From the NCBI GenBank assembly GCA_016650365.1, contig JAENVV010000102.1, positions 1-56,790 of the forward strand: a stretch of 56,790 nucleotides of DNA, written 5' to 3'. Position 1 is the first letter of the stretch. Every line of letters begins with the position of its first letter. Origin of the DNA: Acidimicrobiia bacterium. GTDB lineage: Bacteria > Actinomycetota > Acidimicrobiia > Spongiisociales > JAENVV01. Under the pieces are notes generated by a model. The model worked only from the letters and a program-made list of their open reading frames with translations. It was not told where the DNA came from and made no database searches. A program made the translations under genes and the position numbers. Below, one piece after another: positions 43,816 to 53,762 of the stretch.

Positions 43816-43895
43816 TCCCCCCAACCAGCAAAGCGAGTGACCGGGGGGAAGGGACCCATCGCCGAAACTCGATGGGAAGGAGGCTCGCTCCCCCC
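43816..43895. terminator. Hairpin cluster between convergent genes
   Basis: There is a perfect hairpin CCCATCG-N8-CGATGGG at 43855-43876. It is flanked by one GGGGGGA (43843-43849) that can pair with TCCCCCC on either side (43816-43822 or 43889-43895). A further AGCGAG/CTCGCT pair lies at 43832/43884. The position between two gene ends suggests bidirectional termination. No T-tract is seen. Confidence 0.4.
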
Positions 43896-43941
43896 ACCAA
43901 GCACGTAACCTGCCTCACACCGCCCCCAGCTGACAGGCTCC

Positions 43942-44463
43942 CTAACCCAGCCCTTGCAGGAACTCGCGATCCGTGTCAAAGGCGAGAGGTGGTAGTGCGT
44001 CGAGGTGGAAGTAGTCGGCTTCTTCGGCGTCGTCACCGGCAAGCAAAGCTCCGCCGGTAACCAACCCGGCGAACCAGATGCCAATGGTGAGTTTGTTGGG
44101 GTCGTGAAAGTTGGAGGCAACATGCAGGACATCGCCGATCTCAGCAATCAATCCGGTCTCTTCCAACAGCTCTCGTCGAGCAGCTTGCCTGACATCTTCG
44201 CCGTAGTCGACAAACCCGGCCGGAACAGACCAATACCCGGCTCTGGTCGCTCCCTTGGCCCGCTTGACCATGAGAATGCGACCGACCGTGTCGATGATCA
44301 CGACGGCCGCTCCGACCCCTGGGTTTCGAAAGTGAACGAAAGAACACGATGGACACGACGCTCTCGGCTTGCCACCTTTGACGGCCACCCCAAGTTCGCT
44401 TCCACACCACGGACAGAACGTGTACGCACCTGGCCATTGGTGGGAGTGTGTCATAACTGGCAT
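43942..44463 (-). CDS. NUDIX hydrolase with zinc-ribbon N terminus
   Basis: A 173-residue protein. A zinc ribbon (CPWCGSEL...CPSC, residues 17-41) precedes a NUDIX domain. Its complete Nudix box is GFVDYGEDVRQAARRELLEE followed by TGL. The layout resembles NudC/NADH pyrophosphatase-like or ADP-ribose hydrolases. The NudC SQPWPFPxS motif is absent, so the substrate is open. The start could be the ATG at 44463 (weak AGG upstream) or 44454; the frame opens at 44490. Confidence 0.88.
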   Translation of the reverse strand: MPVMTHSHQWPGAYTFCPWCGSELGVAVKGGKPRASCPSCSFVHFRNPGVGAAVVIIDTVGRILMVKRAKGATRAGYWSVPAGFVDYGEDVRQAARRELLEETGLIAEIGDVLHVASNFHDPNKLTIGIWFAGLVTGGALLAGDDAEEADYFHLDALPPLAFDTDREFLQGLG

Positions 44464-44504
44464 GGTACCGACCTGAGGTTCGAGACACACCCGGAGCAGC
44501 CATA

Positions 44505-45260
44505 ATGGAGCCTATGCGACGCGGCACCGATACCCCTCCCACTCTGACCGGCGGTCTGCAAATGGTCGCGGCGATCACCACCGCCGTCGGGGCGGCTTTC
44601 TCCTCGGGCGCCACGGATCGGCAACTATTGGTCGGCCTCGGTCTCCTTCTCATCACCACAGTCGGCTTGGTCGGCCTCTTTCTCGCCCGCGGCAAGTGGG
44701 CCCGTCGATTCCTTTGGGCGCCACTTGCCGTCGAATCAGCCATGTTCGTCGTATTCGATACGGGATGGATCCCGCTGGCCTTCACTGCCCTGGCCGGCGT
44801 GGCGCTCGGTCTGCCGTCACTCGATGGCTGGGTTCGTCAACTCCGCAAGGCAGTTGCCCCTCCCAACGCCGCCGTACTTCTTCCGCTGACTCTCTTGGGT
44901 TCTTCTGCGGTCATCGGATTGCTCCGCGAACCAGGTCTTTGGGATTGGGCATTTTGCACGACAACTGTCGTGGTCGCCTGGTCATACGGCCGCGCTCACC
45001 TCGCCACCTTGTGGAGCCTCAGGATGATCTACCCGGTCCTGGGCCTTCTTGTGGCCTTCAGTGTCCCTGGGTGGCCCTCGCTGGCCATCGCTGCGTTCGT
45101 GACCGTCTGCTCGGCGCTCGCTTGGTCTCCAGGGGCCCTGCGGGCGGTACGCCCACTCGAGGCCCGGCGCGTTGATGCCCGGCCGGTGTTCGCCGAAATG
45201 ACCCCCCCAGGCCTCATGGAAGAGATCGGTCGAGACCGTCACGGAAGGAAACATCCATGA
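44505..45260 (+). CDS. Polytopic membrane protein of unknown function
   Basis: A 251-residue protein with six to seven hydrophobic segments between residues 15 and 205 and a basic C-terminal cytoplasmic tail. No motif is recognised. GGAGC lies before the ATG at 44505; a second ATG at 44514 is possible. The stop overlaps the next small membrane protein start (ATGA), so the two are probably made together. Confidence 0.65.
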   Translation: MEPMRRGTDTPPTLTGGLQMVAAITTAVGAAFSSGATDRQLLVGLGLLLITTVGLVGLFLARGKWARRFLWAPLAVESAMFVVFDTGWIPLAFTALAGVALGLPSLDGWVRQLRKAVAPPNAAVLLPLTLLGSSAVIGLLREPGLWDWAFCTTTVVVAWSYGRAHLATLWSLRMIYPVLGLLVAFSVPGWPSLAIAAFVTVCSALAWSPGALRAVRPLEARRVDARPVFAEMTPPGLMEEIGRDRHGRKHP

Positions 45261-45535
45261 GGCGCTATCCGAATCCCTGGTTCGCCATACCAACGTTGGT
45301 CGGCACGCTCATCGGGGCGGGCCTCGGTTGGTCGGTAACGAGCGCCACCTGTGGGCCGGAATCCTGCCCCGGCTGGGCAACCGTGGCGGCGGTTGTATCA
45401 GGGATCATCGCCATGGTGGGCGTCGGGACCGTGATGGTGCTCGCGATGCGGTCAGCCGAGGAATTCCGAAACGCCACGGCCGACCGCCGCCCGGAGTCAG
45501 GCCCTGGTTGCGAAGTCCCAGAAGATCCGGTCTAA
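45257..45535 (+). CDS. Small two-helix membrane protein
   Basis: A 92-residue protein with hydrophobic helices at about residues 8-28 and 41-64. They are separated by a short loop with two cysteines (CGPESC). A charged C-terminal tail follows. There is no family assignment. It is coupled to the preceding gene by an ATGA overlap and ends within the fabF stop (4-nt convergent overlap). Confidence 0.6.
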   Translation: MRRYPNPWFAIPTLVGTLIGAGLGWSVTSATCGPESCPGWATVAAVVSGIIAMVGVGTVMVLAMRSAEEFRNATADRRPESGPGCEVPEDPV

Positions 45536-46773
45536 CGACCGAGGACCAGCGCCACGTTGTGGCCTCCGAACCCGAACGAGTTCGACATCGATACGCTCAC
45601 GTCAGCTTTCCTCGGCTGGTTGGGTACGTAGTCCAGGTCACACTCTGGATCGGGGGTTTCAAGGTTGATCGTGGGAGGCAGAATACCGTTGCGCATTGCC
45701 AAAAGCGTCAGTACGGCCTCGGCAGCACCGGCTCCGCCCAGCAAATGGCCGGTCATCGATTTGGTCGACGAAACGGCCAGGTCGTAGGCGTGATCGCCAA
45801 ATGCCAGCTTGATCGCAGCGGTTTCCGTCGCGTCGTTGGCGGCCGTCGAGGTTCCGTGTGCATTGATGTATCCGATGGCCTCAGGCGGCAAATCTGCATC
45901 TCGCAGCGCGGCGGTCATTGCGGCGGCCGCTCCGGTCCCGCCTGGCCGGGGCAAGGTCATGTGGTAGCCGTCTGACGACATTCCGTAACCGAGGATCTCC
46001 CCATAGATCGTCGCGCCGCGCTCCCCGGCTGCTTCGTAATCCTCCAGGACAAGCGCAGCTGCACCCTCGGCCAGTATGAAGCCATCGCGATCGGAATCGA
46101 AAGGCCGAGAGGCGCGCTCCGGTTCATCATTGCGAGTCGAAAGCGCTCTCGACTGATTGAAAGATCCCATTGCGAATTCATTGACGGCCGCTTCGGATCC
46201 GACCGCAACCATCACATCGGCTGCTCCCCGACGGATAATTTCAGCCGCGTCCCCGATGGCATTGGCTGACGCCGCACAGGCGGTCACGGTACACATCGAC
46301 GGACCGAGCAGGTTATGGGCCATCGACACCACGCCGGCGCCCATGTTGGAAATCAGCTTGGGAATCGTATACGGATTGATGCGGCCGGGACCCCGCTCAC
46401 GCAATACGTCGAGGCCCTCGATAAACGAGTCCATCCCACCGATCCCCACCCCGAGAACCACTCCGGCACGGCTCGCGGCCGGATCACCTTCTTCAAATGC
46501 AATCCCGGCGTCGGCCATCGCTTGATCGGCCGCGACCCGGGAAAACTGTGCAAATCGGTCGAGTAGTTTGGCCTCGCGTGACCCGAAGTACTCGGCGGCA
46601 TCGAACCCTTTCACCTCGCCGGCAATCTGTGTGGCAAGCCGATCAGGATCGAAACGGGTAATCCGGGCTACCCCCGACCGACCCTCCATGATTGCCGTCC
46701 AGGTCGAGGCAACATCATGCCCGAGCGGGTTGATGGTGCCAAGACCCGTTACCGCTACGCGCCGCCGGGACAT
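45532..46773 (-). CDS. fabF: Beta-ketoacyl-ACP synthase II
   Basis: A 413-residue thiolase-fold condensing enzyme. It starts SRRRVAVTGLGTINPLGHDV. The active-site cysteine is in VTACAASANAIGDA. The two histidines are in NAHGTSTAANDATET and KSMTGHLLGGAGA, giving the Cys-His-His triad of elongating KAS enzymes. The C terminus has SNSFGFGGHN. It elongates acyl-ACP with malonyl-ACP. It is last in the fab operon, 6 nt after acpP. Confidence 0.96.
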   Translation of the reverse strand: MSRRRVAVTGLGTINPLGHDVASTWTAIMEGRSGVARITRFDPDRLATQIAGEVKGFDAAEYFGSREAKLLDRFAQFSRVAADQAMADAGIAFEEGDPAASRAGVVLGVGIGGMDSFIEGLDVLRERGPGRINPYTIPKLISNMGAGVVSMAHNLLGPSMCTVTACAASANAIGDAAEIIRRGAADVMVAVGSEAAVNEFAMGSFNQSRALSTRNDEPERASRPFDSDRDGFILAEGAAALVLEDYEAAGERGATIYGEILGYGMSSDGYHMTLPRPGGTGAAAAMTAALRDADLPPEAIGYINAHGTSTAANDATETAAIKLAFGDHAYDLAVSSTKSMTGHLLGGAGAAEAVLTLLAMRNGILPPTINLETPDPECDLDYVPNQPRKADVSVSMSNSFGFGGHNVALVLGR

Positions 46774-46779
46774 AGGAAG

Positions 46780-47025
46780 CTACGAAGCGAGTTTGGCGAT
46801 GACGATGTCAACCGCCTGCCCGACGGTGGCGATGTCCTCGGCCTCTTCGTCGGGAATCGACACGCCGAACTCATCCTCCAGGGCCATGAGCAGCTCAACC
46901 ACGCCAAGGGAGTCGACTTCGAGATCTTCTTCGAAACGAGCCGCATTATTCAGCTTGGCCTCATCGAGGCCTAGCTCGGACACAAGCAACCCGTTCATTC
47001 GTTTTTCGATTTCTGCACGATCCAT
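46780..47025 (-). CDS. acpP: Acyl carrier protein
   Basis: An 81-residue acidic four-helix protein. The phosphopantetheine serine is S39 in EVDSLGVVELLMALEDEFGV. It carries growing acyl chains for the surrounding fab enzymes. A strong SD (GGAGGAGG) lies upstream of the ATG. Confidence 0.95.
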   Translation of the reverse strand: MDRAEIEKRMNGLLVSELGLDEAKLNNAARFEEDLEVDSLGVVELLMALEDEFGVSIPDEEAEDIATVGQAVDIVIAKLAS

Positions 47026-47060
47026 GTTCGGATCCTCCTCCGTAGGTGTATTTCTATGTC

Positions 47061-47804
47061 TCAGAGAGCTATTCCGCCATCAACCACGAGTACGTGACCA
47101 GTAATATAGGCGGCCTCCGGAGAGGCAAGATAGCCGACTGCGCTGGCAACTTCTTGCGTTGTTCCCAATCGGCCAACCGCAATGCTGTCGGTCACGGCCG
47201 ATTTCGCCCCTTCTCCAAGGGCATCTGTCATGTCGGTTTCGATGAATCCCGGGGCAACGACATTCACGGTGATATTGCGTGATCCGACTTCTTTGGAGAC
47301 CGATTTGGAGAATCCAATGATGCCCGCCTTCGATGCGGCGTAGTTCGCCTGACCCGGATTGCCTGCGATACCAGATACCGAGGACACCGAAATGACGCGA
47401 CCCCAACGCGCCCGGACCATGCCCTTCATGGCGCGGCGCGTACACAGATAGACAGAGGACAAATTCGTAACCAGGACGTCTGACCAATCAGCTTCGCTCA
47501 TTCGCATCAGGAGACCGTCGCGGGTGATTCCTGCATTGTTCACAAGCACCTCTACGGGCCCGAAGGCAGATTCGACGGTCGTGAACATGGCCTCGACGGC
47601 CAACGCATCACCGACGTCAGCCCCGACCGCGATGGCCGTTCCTCCGGTCGCGACGATGGCAGCCACCACTTCTTCGGCTGCGTCAGCCCGCGTGCTGTAG
47701 TTGACGGCGACCCGATGCCCGTCGGCCGCCAATCGCTCACAGATGGCCCGACCAATGCCCCGGGATCCGCCGGTGACGAGAGCGACTCGTCCCGGCTCGC
47801 TCAT
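47061..47804 (-). CDS. fabG: 3-oxoacyl-ACP reductase
   Basis: A 247-residue short-chain dehydrogenase. The NADPH site is [17 protein letters not shown] and [14 protein letters not shown] follows. The catalytic serine lies in [14 protein letters not shown] and the YxxxK pair in YAASKAG. Position between fabH and acpP marks it as the fatty acid reductase. The start overlaps the fabH stop by 4 nt. Confidence 0.95.
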   Translation of the reverse strand: MSEPGRVALVTGGSRGIGRAICERLAADGHRVAVNYSTRADAAEEVVAAIVATGGTAIAVGADVGDALAVEAMFTTVESAFGPVEVLVNNAGITRDGLLMRMSEADWSDVLVTNLSSVYLCTRRAMKGMVRARWGRVISVSSVSGIAGNPGQANYAASKAGIIGFSKSVSKEVGSRNITVNVVAPGFIETDMTDALGEGAKSAVTDSIAVGRLGTTQEVASAVGYLASPEAAYITGHVLVVDGGIAL

Positions 47805-48910
47805 GGGTTGCCGGCTCCGTCGCCAGGAACATCATTACGCCCGAAGTAGTCGAGGTTCGGTTGAATCAGGTCGATGCCGGTGAGATCACTCGAAGGGAAC
47901 TCCACCTGATAATCCTCGATTGGGGTAATCCGATCGCCCCACTGAAACGTAGCGGCCGCCCACGTCAATCCAGCCCCGAACGCGGCAAAAACCAGCTTGG
48001 CACCCGGCTGAATTCGCCCTTCTTCGAGGGCTTCCGCCAGGGCGATCGGGATCGTCGCCCCTGACGTGTTGCCGTAGGAGGCAATGTTCACAAACACTTT
48101 CGACTCGTCGAGTCCCAGGCGACGAGTCGCCGCATCAATGATCCGTACGTTGGCCTGATGCGGGATCATGAGATCGACATCGTCGGCTTCCCAACCGGCC
48201 TCTGCCAGAACTCGTTCCGACGAATCGGCCATCATGGTGACTGCTCGCCTGAACACTTCGGAGCCGCCCATTTGAATCGCCCGGTTCGAGGTAACCGGTT
48301 CATCGGTATAGCCACTGATTCCGCTTTGCGGAGCCCATAACAATTCTTCGGTCCCAACCTCAAGACCCATCTCAGAAGAGATGAGACCGATGGGTTCATC
48401 CTGCTCGACCGCCTCGAGCAAGACTGCGCCGGCTCCGTCGCCAAACAGGACAGCCGTCGTGCGATCGCGAAAGTTCACATATTTGTGCAACTTTTCCGAT
48501 CCAATAACCAGAGCGCACTTGCTGGTGCCACCCTTGATCATGTTCGTGGCCACGATCAGCGAGTACAAAAAGCCACTGCAGGCCGCGTTGAGGTCGAAAG
48601 CAGCCGCGTTCGTAGCGCCCAGTTTGGTTTGCGCCCAGGCGGCGGCCGACGGCAACAACGTGTCGGGCGAACAGGTTGCCAGCACGATCAAGTCAACATC
48701 TTCGGGCGTCTTACCGGCCGCCGCGATGGCTTGGCGACCGGCGAGCGCCGCCATGTCAGAAGTTTCGACTTCGGCAATCCGACGTTCTTTGATGCCGGTT
48801 CTTGTCGAAATCCACTCATCCGACGTGTCCATGATCGTCTCAAGATCGGCGTTCGACAGGATCGCAGGAGGAATCGCCTTCCCCCACCCGGTGATGGTCG
48901 CGTATCGCAC
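47801..48910 (-). CDS. fabH: Beta-ketoacyl-ACP synthase III
   Basis: A 369-residue initiating condensing enzyme. The nucleophile is C111 in [13 protein letters not shown]. The histidine is in [13 protein letters not shown] and the asparagine in [12 protein letters not shown]. It carries about 40 residues beyond the usual C terminus (after TFQWGDR). The GTG at 48910 has GGAGGAG 8 nt upstream. It starts fatty acids from an acyl-CoA and malonyl-ACP; acyl-CoA preference cannot be judged. Confidence 0.94.
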   Translation of the reverse strand: MRYATITGWGKAIPPAILSNADLETIMDTSDEWISTRTGIKERRIAEVETSDMAALAGRQAIAAAGKTPEDVDLIVLATCSPDTLLPSAAAWAQTKLGATNAAAFDLNAACSGFLYSLIVATNMIKGGTSKCALVIGSEKLHKYVNFRDRTTAVLFGDGAGAVLLEAVEQDEPIGLISSEMGLEVGTEELLWAPQSGISGYTDEPVTSNRAIQMGGSEVFRRAVTMMADSSERVLAEAGWEADDVDLMIPHQANVRIIDAATRRLGLDESKVFVNIASYGNTSGATIPIALAEALEEGRIQPGAKLVFAAFGAGLTWAAATFQWGDRITPIEDYQVEFPSSDLTGIDLIQPNLDYFGRNDVPGDGAGNP

Positions 48911-48944
48911 TGGCTACTCCTCCAAGAAACTTGTTGGGTGGACT

Positions 48945-49871
48945 CTAGAGCGCAAGTCGGTCAACCGCAGCCTCAAGCGACGCCGGGTCATTCACAATAA
49001 GCACTTCTGCGCTTGGCGCCGACCGTTTGGCCATACCGGCCGTCACGTCCCCTGGTCCCACATGTACAAAGACGTCGACCCCCGCCTCGGCCATGTTCGC
49101 CAAAGACTCCTCAAAGCGGACTGGCGACGTTAGCTGTTCAACCAGAGTGTCCCCCACCGGCCCGACCAAGGGTGCGGCAGTCACATTTCCGTATACGTCG
49201 AATCGAGCCGTCCCAAACGCTACGTCCGCAACGGCGGCGGCCAACTCCCGGGCAGCGGGAGCCATGAAAGGCGTATGGAAGGCTCCTGCCACGTTGAGCT
49301 TGACCGCCCTTCTGACCCCGAGATAGCGAGCGTTGTCGACCACCCAGTCAATATCGGGTTCGCCACCAGCCACCACCACTTGACCGGGAGCGTTGAGGTT
49401 GGCAACCCACAGACGACCCCCGGATTCCCGCCGTTCAGCAGCGATCGCTTCGGCAACGTCCGGGGCAGCCCCCAACAGGGCAGCCATCGCTGACGGCTCC
49501 CGGTCGGCGGCGGCAGCCATCGCCTGGCCCCGCTTGGCAACCAGTCGCAGACCGTCATCAAAACTCAGAACCCCGGCTGCCGTCAGTGCGGTGTATTCGC
49601 CGAGCGAGTGACCAGCCGCGGCGATCGGGGGGATACGCACTCGTTTTGAAAAAGCCTCCCATTGAGCGAAGGCGAGGGCGTAGAGAGCCGGCTGAGCATG
49701 CTCCGTCCGGGTGAGTGCGTCTTCGGGGCCATCGAGACACATCTGCTTGAGAGACCAACCAAGAAGCTCGTCTGCTCGATCAACGAGAAGACGAGGATCC
49801 GCTTCGAACAGGTGACTCCCCATACCGACGTATTGGGCACCCTGACCTGGAAAGAGCAATGCGTAATTCAT
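48945..49871 (-). CDS. fabD: Malonyl-CoA:ACP transacylase
   Basis: A 308-residue enzyme. It starts NYALLFPGQGAQYVGMGSHL. The catalytic serine is in AAGHSLGEYTALTAAG, and the second histidine in GAFHTPFMAPAA. It charges ACP with malonate. It is the first gene of the fab operon, with GAAGAAGGTG upstream of the ATG. It is divergent from the glucan phosphorylase. Confidence 0.95.
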   Translation of the reverse strand: MNYALLFPGQGAQYVGMGSHLFEADPRLLVDRADELLGWSLKQMCLDGPEDALTRTEHAQPALYALAFAQWEAFSKRVRIPPIAAAGHSLGEYTALTAAGVLSFDDGLRLVAKRGQAMAAAADREPSAMAALLGAAPDVAEAIAAERRESGGRLWVANLNAPGQVVVAGGEPDIDWVVDNARYLGVRRAVKLNVAGAFHTPFMAPAARELAAAVADVAFGTARFDVYGNVTAAPLVGPVGDTLVEQLTSPVRFEESLANMAEAGVDVFVHVGPGDVTAGMAKRSAPSAEVLIVNDPASLEAAVDRLAL

Positions 49872-49892
49872 GGAACACCTTCTTCGACTCGG

Positions 49893-49909
49893 CCAGGTTT
49901 GACCAGGTT
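49893..49909 (-). repeat. Direct repeat in the fabD leader
   Basis: CCAGGTT occurs twice with an exact 10-bp period (49893-49899 and 49903-49909), 22-38 nt upstream of the fabD ATG. This could be an operator half-site pair for the fab operon. Confidence 0.3.
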
Positions 49910-49963
49910 ACTCAGTGGACCCGCAGTCGGTCGGGAGGGTTCGTCTTGTCTCGAACAGGTGTT

Positions 49964-49969
49964 TACACT
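49964..49969 (+). promoter_or_regulatory. Candidate -10 box of the glucan phosphorylase gene
   Basis: TACACT would start transcription near 49976 and leave a leader of about 23 nt carrying the AAGGT SD. Confidence 0.35.
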
Positions 49970-49998
49970 CCCCTCTCCCCATCAAGGTATTACCCATC

Positions 49999-52122
49999 GT
50001 GTCCATTCAGATCCCGACGCTCGCTACCACCGAACTACCTATTCCCGAGCGATTCGGTCGTCTATACGATCTCGCCTACAACCTCTGGTGGAGTTGGGAT
50101 GAGCCCGGAGCCGACCTTTGGCGAGCGGTTGATACACAACTCTGGGATCGGTACAGGAATCCGGTCGAAATGCTCGGAGCGGTCGACCGTGCGACCTGGC
50201 AACGTCTGGCCGAATCGGAATCCTTTGCCGATCAGTATGCAAACACCGTTCGACGTTTTGACGCGTACATGTCAGCCAAGGACACCTGGTACAAGCGAAA
50301 TCACGGGACCGGCGATACCTCGGTTGCCTATCTTTGCGCAGAGTTCGGCATTCATTCGTCGTTGCCGATGTACTCGGGTGGCCTTGGTGTCCTCGCCGGT
50401 GACCACACGAAATCTGCCTCAGACCTCGGTGTGCCATTCGTCGGCGTCGGACTCCTGTACCGGCGCGGGTATTTCCGCCAGCAGATCGGTGCGATTGGTA
50501 GTCAGCAGAACCTGAACCCCATCCTCGACATAGCCCGCCTGGCCGTCCGACCGGTGGCCTCGCCGACCGGCGGACATCTCAAGGTCTCCCTCGACTTTCC
50601 AGGGCGGGTCGTCAAAGCCGCCGTATGGGTTCTGTCCGTGGGGCGGGTCTCGCTGCTCCTCCTCGATACCGACATCATGGAGAACGATCCGTCGGATCGG
50701 CCGATTACCTCAATGCTCTATGTACGGGGCCGCGAAGCGCGGTTCTGTCAGGAATACGTTCTCGGCGTCGGCGCCGTACGAGCCCTCCAAGCTTTGGGCA
50801 TTGAACCTGCTGTCTGGCACGTCAACGAGGGCCACGCCGCCATGAGTCTCCTTGAGCGTATCCGTGAACATGTGGCCGGTGGCATGAAGATTGACGAGGC
50901 AGAGCGGGCGGTCCGTTCCAGCACGTTCTTCACGCTCCATACACCTGTCCCGGCCGGAAACGAACGCTTCGATTTTGGCCTGGCCGAAAAGTATCTCGGG
51001 CATTGGCCCAACTCGGTCGGCGCAGATCTCGATCACCTCCGACACCTGGCCAGCTCTCGCAAGGGCGACTCCACCATGTTCGACCTTGGCGCTCTGGCAA
51101 TCGGACTGGCGAGTTCGGTCAACGGCGTGTCGGAACGACACGGAGAGATCGTCGACCGTGATTGGTCCCACTTGTTGACCACACCGGGATACGGCATCAC
51201 CAACGGAGTTCATCCGCCCACCTGGCTAAGCAGACCTCTCAAGCGTCTGATCCGGGAAACGGTCGGGGCGGATTGGTCGACCAGCCTCATCGAAGACCCC
51301 AAGACGGCCGATATCATCCGCGACTTGCCTGACCAGGAGGTCTGGGACGCCCACCAGAACCGCAAGGATGTGCTCTCCACCTTCGCCCAGGGACGAATCC
51401 GGAGCCAGCTCGCCCGACACGGCGGCTCCCCCGACGAGCTCCGCTCGGTCGACCGGATGATGCCTTCTGACCGGTTGACCATCGGCTTTGCTCGACGGTT
51501 CGCTACATACAAGCGGGCCACCCTCCTCTTCCATAACGTGCCATGGCTCCAGGCGATACTCACAAACCCGGACCGACCGGTCCAGCTGGTGTTCGCCGGG
51601 AAGGCTCACCCGGCCGACCAGGAGGGTCAGGCCCTCATCAAACACATCCATGAGTTGTCTCACTCACCCGAACTCAAAGGCCATGTGTACCTGCTCGAGG
51701 ACTACGACATTCGGATGGCCAGGTTCCTCGTTCAGGGGGTCGACGTCTGGCTGAACAACCCTCGCCCTCCTGAGGAGGCCTCGGGCACGTCAGGGATGAA
51801 AGCGGCCATGAACGGCGTCCTCAATCTGTCAGTTCTTGACGGCTGGTGGATCGAAGGATTCAACGGAAAGAACGGCTGGGCGTTTGGACACGAGACAGAC
51901 ATTGGCGACCACGGCAAACAGGACGCCGAGGATGCGATCGCTCTTTACCAGCTACTTCAGGAACAGATCGTACCGTTGTTCTATGACCGCGACGACAGTG
52001 GCATTCCACTTGGCTGGGTGCAACTCATGAAGGAAGCTATGGCCTCAAGTGCCGGCGACTTCTCGTCACTTCGCATGGTCGCCGATTACGTATCAAAGGC
52101 GTACGTTCCGCTCGGTCTCTGA
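49999..52122 (+). CDS. glgP: Alpha-glucan phosphorylase (short GlgP type)
   Basis: A 707-residue protein. The N-terminal DUF3417 region ([20 protein letters not shown]) is typical of the roughly 700-830-residue GlgP group rather than the E. coli MalP type. The glycosyltransferase 35 domain follows. [14 protein letters not shown] and the PLP-lysine region [20 protein letters not shown] are present. It releases glucose 1-phosphate from storage glucans. The GTG at 49999 is preferred (AAGGT SD; homology starts there) over the open frame to 49915. It overlaps the convergent alaC gene by 30 nt. Confidence 0.92.
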   Translation: MSIQIPTLATTELPIPERFGRLYDLAYNLWWSWDEPGADLWRAVDTQLWDRYRNPVEMLGAVDRATWQRLAESESFADQYANTVRRFDAYMSAKDTWYKRNHGTGDTSVAYLCAEFGIHSSLPMYSGGLGVLAGDHTKSASDLGVPFVGVGLLYRRGYFRQQIGAIGSQQNLNPILDIARLAVRPVASPTGGHLKVSLDFPGRVVKAAVWVLSVGRVSLLLLDTDIMENDPSDRPITSMLYVRGREARFCQEYVLGVGAVRALQALGIEPAVWHVNEGHAAMSLLERIREHVAGGMKIDEAERAVRSSTFFTLHTPVPAGNERFDFGLAEKYLGHWPNSVGADLDHLRHLASSRKGDSTMFDLGALAIGLASSVNGVSERHGEIVDRDWSHLLTTPGYGITNGVHPPTWLSRPLKRLIRETVGADWSTSLIEDPKTADIIRDLPDQEVWDAHQNRKDVLSTFAQGRIRSQLARHGGSPDELRSVDRMMPSDRLTIGFARRFATYKRATLLFHNVPWLQAILTNPDRPVQLVFAGKAHPADQEGQALIKHIHELSHSPELKGHVYLLEDYDIRMARFLVQGVDVWLNNPRPPEEASGTSGMKAAMNGVLNLSVLDGWWIEGFNGKNGWAFGHETDIGDHGKQDAEDAIALYQLLQEQIVPLFYDRDDSGIPLGWVQLMKEAMASSAGDFSSLRMVADYVSKAYVPLGL

Positions 52123-53286
52123 CGCCATCATCTCACGAATCGAGCGGACCGCCTGGCCGATCCGATGTTCGTTTTCCACGAGGGCAAATCGGACGAAGCC
52201 TTCTCCATGCGTGCCAAACCCCACCCCGGGCGAAACCGCCACATTGGCGTTTTCGAGCAGATGAACCGTGAAGTCGAGCGATCCCATGTGCGAATAGGCC
52301 GGCGGGATCGGGGCCCAAACGAACATCGTGCCCTTGGGTTTCTCGATCACCCAACCAGCCCGATTGAGGCCATCAATGAGAATGTTGAGCCGTTTCTCGT
52401 AGATGGCATTGACCTCGAGGACGTGATCGTCACCCTCATTCAGGGCGATGATGGACGCAATCTGAATCGGCTGGAACGTGCCATAGTCAAGGTATGACTT
52501 GAGTTTGGCCAACGCACCGACCATTTCCCGATTCCCGAGAACGAAACCGACCCGCCAGCCGGCCATTGAGTGGCTCTTGGTAAGCGTGTACAGCTCGACT
52601 CCCACGTCCTTGGCGCCGGGCGCCTGCAAAAGAGATGGCGGCCGATATCCGTCAAACGCGATATCTGCATATGCAAAATCATGAACCAGGAAGACGTCAT
52701 GTTCCTTGGCGAAATCGACCAACCTCTCGAAAAAATCGAGATTCACACATACCGTGGTGGGGTTGTGAGGAAATGACGTGATGATGACTCTTGGCCGCGG
52801 CCAGCTGTCCAGGAACGCCGCTGCCAAGGCGTCGAAGTACTCGTCTCCGGCTGACACCGGGACCCTGCGGACCTCAGCCCCAGCCAACAACGGCGCATAC
52901 ATATGAATGGGATAGGACGGTTCGGGTACGAGCGCTACATCGCCCTTCTGGACGAGCGTCCACATGAGGTGCGACAGCCCTTCTTTGGCGCCGATCGTGC
53001 TGATGACTTCGGTTTCCGGATCGAGAGTGACGCCGAACCGACGCTGATAGCGATCGGCGGCCGCCTTTCTCAGGTTGGGTATTCCGCGTGATTGCGAATA
53101 CCGATGGTTCTTACCGACCTGGGCGGCTTCGCACAACTTGTCGACGACGATGTCCTGGGTAGGAATATCCGGATTACCAAATCCCAGATCGACGACGTCT
53201 CGACCAGCCCGACGGGCCTCAGCTTTCAGCTGATTGATCTGGGCGAAAACATAAGGCGGTAGGTTTCCTATGCGACGGAACTCCAA
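52093..53286 (-). CDS. alaC: AlaC-type glutamate-pyruvate aminotransferase
   Basis: A 397-residue class I aminotransferase. It matches E. coli AlaC through long stretches, for example [41 protein letters not shown], the PLP lysine in [14 protein letters not shown] and [13 protein letters not shown]. It likely makes alanine from pyruvate and glutamate. The start is TTG at 53286, supported by an AGGAG SD 7 nt upstream. Confidence 0.92.
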   Translation of the reverse strand: MEFRRIGNLPPYVFAQINQLKAEARRAGRDVVDLGFGNPDIPTQDIVVDKLCEAAQVGKNHRYSQSRGIPNLRKAAADRYQRRFGVTLDPETEVISTIGAKEGLSHLMWTLVQKGDVALVPEPSYPIHMYAPLLAGAEVRRVPVSAGDEYFDALAAAFLDSWPRPRVIITSFPHNPTTVCVNLDFFERLVDFAKEHDVFLVHDFAYADIAFDGYRPPSLLQAPGAKDVGVELYTLTKSHSMAGWRVGFVLGNREMVGALAKLKSYLDYGTFQPIQIASIIALNEGDDHVLEVNAIYEKRLNILIDGLNRAGWVIEKPKGTMFVWAPIPPAYSHMGSLDFTVHLLENANVAVSPGVGFGTHGEGFVRFALVENEHRIGQAVRSIREMMASETERNVRL

Positions 53287-53323
53287 CAGATTCTCCTCGT
53301 GACAGGACCCAGCTTAACGGGTC

Positions 53324-53743
53324 CTAGCTGGCGAAACGGTCCAGGATCTTGCGAAGCCTCGACGGCATGAGGTTGGTACCAAGGCCGACCAGGTTCTCGA
53401 TCAAGGCCAAGACATCCTGGCTTCCATCCCAGTGTTCGGTTATGACGTCGCGGCCCGCCGTCTTGATGAGGTGATTGAGCGAGTAGGCGATGAGGAGTAG
53501 GTCGTCGGTCTGCCCGATCACCGGGATATCCGGGATGAGATCAAGCGGAGTCACCAGATAGGCGAGCGTGCCGACCATCAGCACCTTCGAACGAACCGGA
53601 ACCCGGGGATCACGAACCAAACGCACCAGAAGCTTGGCGAGGTTCGGAAGCGCCAGTGCCCCTTCGAGCAGGATCGGCCCATAGCGCCGAAGCACGGTCC
53701 CATCAGGGGCTAACACGTCGTCAGGTCGTAGAGGTTCTGCCAT
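53324..53743 (-). CDS. YkvA (DUF1232) family protein
   Basis: A 139-residue protein. The DUF1232 core is VLMVGTLAYLVTPLDLIPDIPVIG followed by DDLLLIAYSLNHLI. This is a short membrane-associated hairpin found in many bacteria, with no firmly known function. TATCCT lies 8 nt upstream of the ATG, suggesting a leaderless transcript. It sits 19 nt downstream of the ROK kinase gene. Confidence 0.85.
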   Translation of the reverse strand: MAEPLRPDDVLAPDGTVLRRYGPILLEGALALPNLAKLLVRLVRDPRVPVRSKVLMVGTLAYLVTPLDLIPDIPVIGQTDDLLLIAYSLNHLIKTAGRDVITEHWDGSQDVLALIENLVGLGTNLMPSRLRKILDRFAS

Positions 53744-53757
53744 ACGACGACAGGATA
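53744..53757 (-). promoter_or_regulatory. Leaderless-type -10 box of the ykvA-like gene
   Basis: On the minus strand TATCCT (53757-53752), then 8 nt, then the ATG at 53743. Confidence 0.45.
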
Positions 53758-53762
53758 CCGCT

